Below, piece after piece: positions 61,141 through 64,000 of a stretch of 64,000 bases of DNA (positions are counted from its first letter, which is position 1; each line of letters starts with the position of its first letter). The notes under the pieces were generated by a model. That model searched no databases, was not told the origin of the DNA, and worked only from the letters and a program-made list of their open reading frames with translations. The position numbers and the translations under genes are program-made. The DNA comes from Tubulanus polymorphus. Taxonomy: Eukaryota > Nemertea > Palaeonemertea > Tubulaniformes > Tubulanidae. The stretch covers positions 26,834,485 to 26,898,484 of the forward strand of contig NC_134027.1 in assembly GCF_964204645.1 (NCBI RefSeq). The letters are read 5' to 3'.

Positions 61141-61262
61141 CACCTGGGGCTGCAGTTGCTCAAAAGTTGGTTAAAGTTAACCGGTGGATAACTGTATAAC
61201 CATGATTTTTGGCCACCAGTTAAAACAACTTTTACGCTCCTGACCCCCCAGAGCTGCAACAA
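61141..61262. mobile_element. Short MITE-like element with GCTGCA termini
   Basis: GGGCTGCAGTTGCTCAAAAG near 61147 and CCAGAGCTGCAAC near 61250 form diverged inverted ends. GTTGCTCAAAAGTTGGTTAA recurs at about 4488-4507 in a formin intron. Confidence 0.4.
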
Positions 61263-63689
61263 GATAAACATTATCTACTAATTGGCAAGAAAGATAATTG
61301 TACAAATACAACCTGTAATACGAAATACAGGTGAATACTGATCGTATGACTCACCACGACTACTGTATCACCTTGGGTTAAATCTCTCTCTCTTGCAGCT
61401 CCTCCGCCTGATGAGCCAGTGTTGTTTGAAATATAAAAATTTTAAAAACTGCACAATTTGCTCAGTCGGTACTCTGAGAGAGAGAGTGATTCATATGACA
61501 TGTATCTATTGAAAGTATATTATCACTCCGACTATACTCGACTAATCAAACACGTTTTAGAGTCAATATTTTTCCTAGTCTCCTGCTGAGTTTGGCGCCA
61601 GATTGGTCGCCCTAGAACAATCAATTCTACAGTGTTTTTATACGGTGTTTTGTTTTCGAGCTGGGTTACGTTATTGTCGATGGCGATATGAAGCCGGTCT
61701 GATCGAAATTTACTATTATCCAGGAATAATTGAGGCTTCATCAGATCATTAACAGCGACAGTGAATATTGAGTATTATACCTCATAATATTGAATCTATA
61801 AAACACAATGATTACCGTATCATCAATCTAGATTACAACGCCACAAGTTCTTGTTAATGATTTGAGCTGCGCCGGATTACACGGGAGACGATTTAGCCCG
61901 ATCTACTGGCCCTGTATCAGGCCCGAGTCGAATTTCGCCCGTGTCTGATAAGAGAGCGCGTTCATACGTAAATCAAATTTCTAAAATGTTATCAAATGCT
62001 ATCTATGCTGTGGCAAGTGAGGTGAGTCATTTCCAGAAACAGTTTCACAAGGAATAATTTGACCTGCGCTAAAATTTGGCACCGGCCAAAAGGCACACAT
62101 TGATATGAACAATTGGCTTGGACCAGGCCCGAACGCGCGGTATAACAGACAATACCCGAATTTTGCTTCAAATCCTGTGTCATTATGGCTTCGGTGTAGA
62201 TTTCGGGGTCACTGAATCTTAATTGCGGAACTGGATGCAGAAAATCGATATTTTGAGTCAAATATAGCCAAATTTTACTTGGATATCATTACGACAATGT
62301 TTTCGAACTTTCACAATTCAATACTACCACAACATACCACTGCAGTATATACAACTTCAAAGAATTTCTGAAGAAAAATTTATAGACCTTTAAAGTGCAT
62401 CATTAAAGTGACCTTTCGTCTGTAAAAAAAGAAGATAAACCAAGACGAGAAAGAGGAAAAGAAGAGAGAGGAAGAGAGAAAGAGAGAACGATCAGATGAG
62501 ACTGATCAATCAGGCTTATATCTCTCCCCTACCCCCAGTGTATACTGACAAGTGCAATGCAGATATCAGGCGATGTACAACTCTTGTGTTATATTTTCTG
62601 AACTTCTCATTGGCGAATGCAATTATCTTCTAGTTTTCAGAAGCGAACGTAAGCACATCGTCAAGTGGTTGAATCAGGAACGGGAAAATACGAGCTCTTC
62701 TCGCAAACTGCGCCTCATCCTCCGAACATTACAGATTAATCTTCATAAAAAAAACTATTGAGCAACACACGTGTATCCGCATGGGAGCATACGAGTTAAC
62801 AAATTACACCCGAAAGCCTCTTAGACAGAAAAACCATCGTCTATTTCAGTTACCGGAGCTTTATCTACGCCTCGCTTTTTTTTTCAATGGAATCGAGAAT
62901 AAAAACGTAATCAATATTCAAAACATGATACTTTGATACCGGCTAAGTCTCGGCGGATAGCCCTGAATTCTAGCAGTATTAATAATGCCACCAATCTATC
63001 ATCACAAAAGCACCGGGACGTTAATTATTCCGTAAAGCCCTTCTACTCAACAGCAACACTGCGCGAGCCACAAAAAATATGATTAGTAATGGCGCCAGGT
63101 CAAAGAAATATAATCATCTAGTTTTACCAGTTCCCCGAGGGCCCAGTGATTAATTCTGTTTCCAATTATTGCAATTATGAGTTTCCTGAATATCATTTTT
63201 CCTTTGAAAGAAAAAACTTGCAAAAAACCATTTTTCTAACGAGTGTAGAATGATATAAACTTCAATAGAAGTTCTTTCTTTCTCTTTCTCTCTCTCTTCT
63301 TATTCTCTGTATTTAGTGCGTTCTCTTTTATTATGGCATTTCCAAATAATTATGCACTACAAACACAGTCACCACCAAGCAGCAGCCACAGCTAGCGATA
63401 TCAGGTATACATGTATAAACATACCCCTAAAGCGGAAATTATCCTTTTTTCTGTTCAGCCTAAAAAATGAAATAGTATTATTATGAATACGGGCCCAGTT
63501 GGAATGCAATGATACAAGACCTGTGTGTGTTCGATTCCTTGTTGTTGGATACTTAACGAAATATATTTTTCTGAGTTGAAAATCTTATTTGTTCTATATT
63601 TCCTAGTTTTGCCTAAAAGGCAATATTTGGTGGAACAACATAATGGCTTCGAAAGAAAACCTACAAAGCTATTAGGTCAACCAAACTCA

Positions 63690-63765
63690 GTGGTGTAGTG
63701 GTAAGCACACTATTTCTATGGTTTCTATGCAAGAGGTCCTAGGTTTGAATCCTAGGAGCGTTAGA
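63690..63765 (+). repeat. tRNA-like SINE head
   Basis: GTGGTGTAGTGGTAAGCAC (A-box-like) is followed about 30 bases later by CCTAGGTTTGAATCCTAGG (T-arm and B-box). The bases where a 7-bp acceptor stem should form (GAGCGTT against AACTCAG) do not pair, so a SINE or tRNA pseudogene is more likely than a tRNA gene. Confidence 0.5.
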
Positions 63766-64000
63766 GGGTTGTGGTTAAAGTTAATACTTTTAACTACCGT
63801 TAAATTCTATTCTTTATATTTTGTGGTCATTGTTACCGGTATATTAATATTTCTGTTCTAATTCTGCATAAAAGATTAAACTTTTAGCGGAAAAGTTGCT
63901 CTGATTGGAATGAATGACTATCCTTGAATATTTCTTCTCTTATTTATTAAGAGAAGAAATAAAGATTTTTAAGTTGAGTAAGCAACGTTTCCCTCGGGGC

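Larger units (their letters stand above)
59101..64000. other. Gene-poor right end; no supported coding sequence
   Basis: I find no exon with family resemblance. Contents are AT-rich unique sequence, a two-copy repeat at about 60930-61060 (TTTGAGGGGTTCA with GTGAAA and CCTAAA), a CT-rich stretch near 63275-63300 and a SINE-like piece at 63690-63765. Confidence 0.4.

Noticed and set aside
61038-62761. ORFs of 69-89 residues at the right end
   Set aside because: No family signal, and the sequence overlaps dispersed repeats; treated as chance.
63690-63765. Functional tRNA gene
   Set aside because: A- and B-box-like blocks are present but the acceptor stem does not pair.

Overview
The window is animal nuclear DNA. 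It has AT-rich, intron-dense genes with GT/AG introns, long 3' UTRs with AATAAA signals, many minisatellites, short inverted-repeat elements and tRNA-derived SINE fragments. The gene set is a cappuccino-type formin, an NHE3-like exchanger, Brambleberry, GAS8/DRC4 and DOK4/5/6. It fits a marine invertebrate with flagellated sperm or cilia, most likely a lophotrochozoan or an invertebrate deuterostome. The phylum is inference. I rebuilt exon chains by hand from splice sites, reading phase and family similarity. All six multi-exon chains stay in frame from start to stop.

Layout, left to right. 1-1859: downstream flank of the formin, with a small inverted-repeat element. 9277-1860 (minus): a formin with a DEP domain, a very short FH1, an FMN/cappuccino-class FH2, a formin-Spire-interaction-like motif and a long Ser/Pro/Arg tail. 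11150-32232 (plus): a 12-exon Na+/H+ exchanger of NHE3 type, head-to-head with the formin; most of its introns carry a minisatellite close to a splice site. 35121-37332 (plus): a 50-residue membrane microprotein ORF, then a three-exon single-pass membrane protein with two PPxY motifs and a PDZ ligand. 38700-41769 (plus): a Brambleberry/GEX1/KAR5 nuclear-fusion protein. 46331-42777 (minus): GAS8/DRC4, tail-to-tail with Brambleberry. 54869-48121 (minus): a DOK4/5/6-type docking protein with PH and PTB domains and a C-terminal YEEI tyrosine; its first intron holds a 1.2-kb purine-rich minisatellite. 54870-64000: no gene I can support, only foldback elements, simple repeats and a tRNA-like SINE piece.

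The genes do not form an operon or one pathway. Two loose themes are visible: actin and signalling at the membrane (formin, NHE, DOK, PPxY protein), and sperm or zygote biology (GAS8/DRC4 in motile axonemes, Brambleberry in pronuclear fusion).

Most unusual is the tandem-repeat architecture of the exchanger gene. A 79-bp unit is repeated 20 times and ends exactly in register with the genuine 3' splice site of exon 2, so intron 1 carries 20 extra copies of a polypyrimidine-CAG sequence. A second array begins at the 5' splice site of exon 4. Also notable are the DEP-formin domain order, the PPxY membrane protein, and foldback elements whose centres resemble a hammerhead-ribozyme core.
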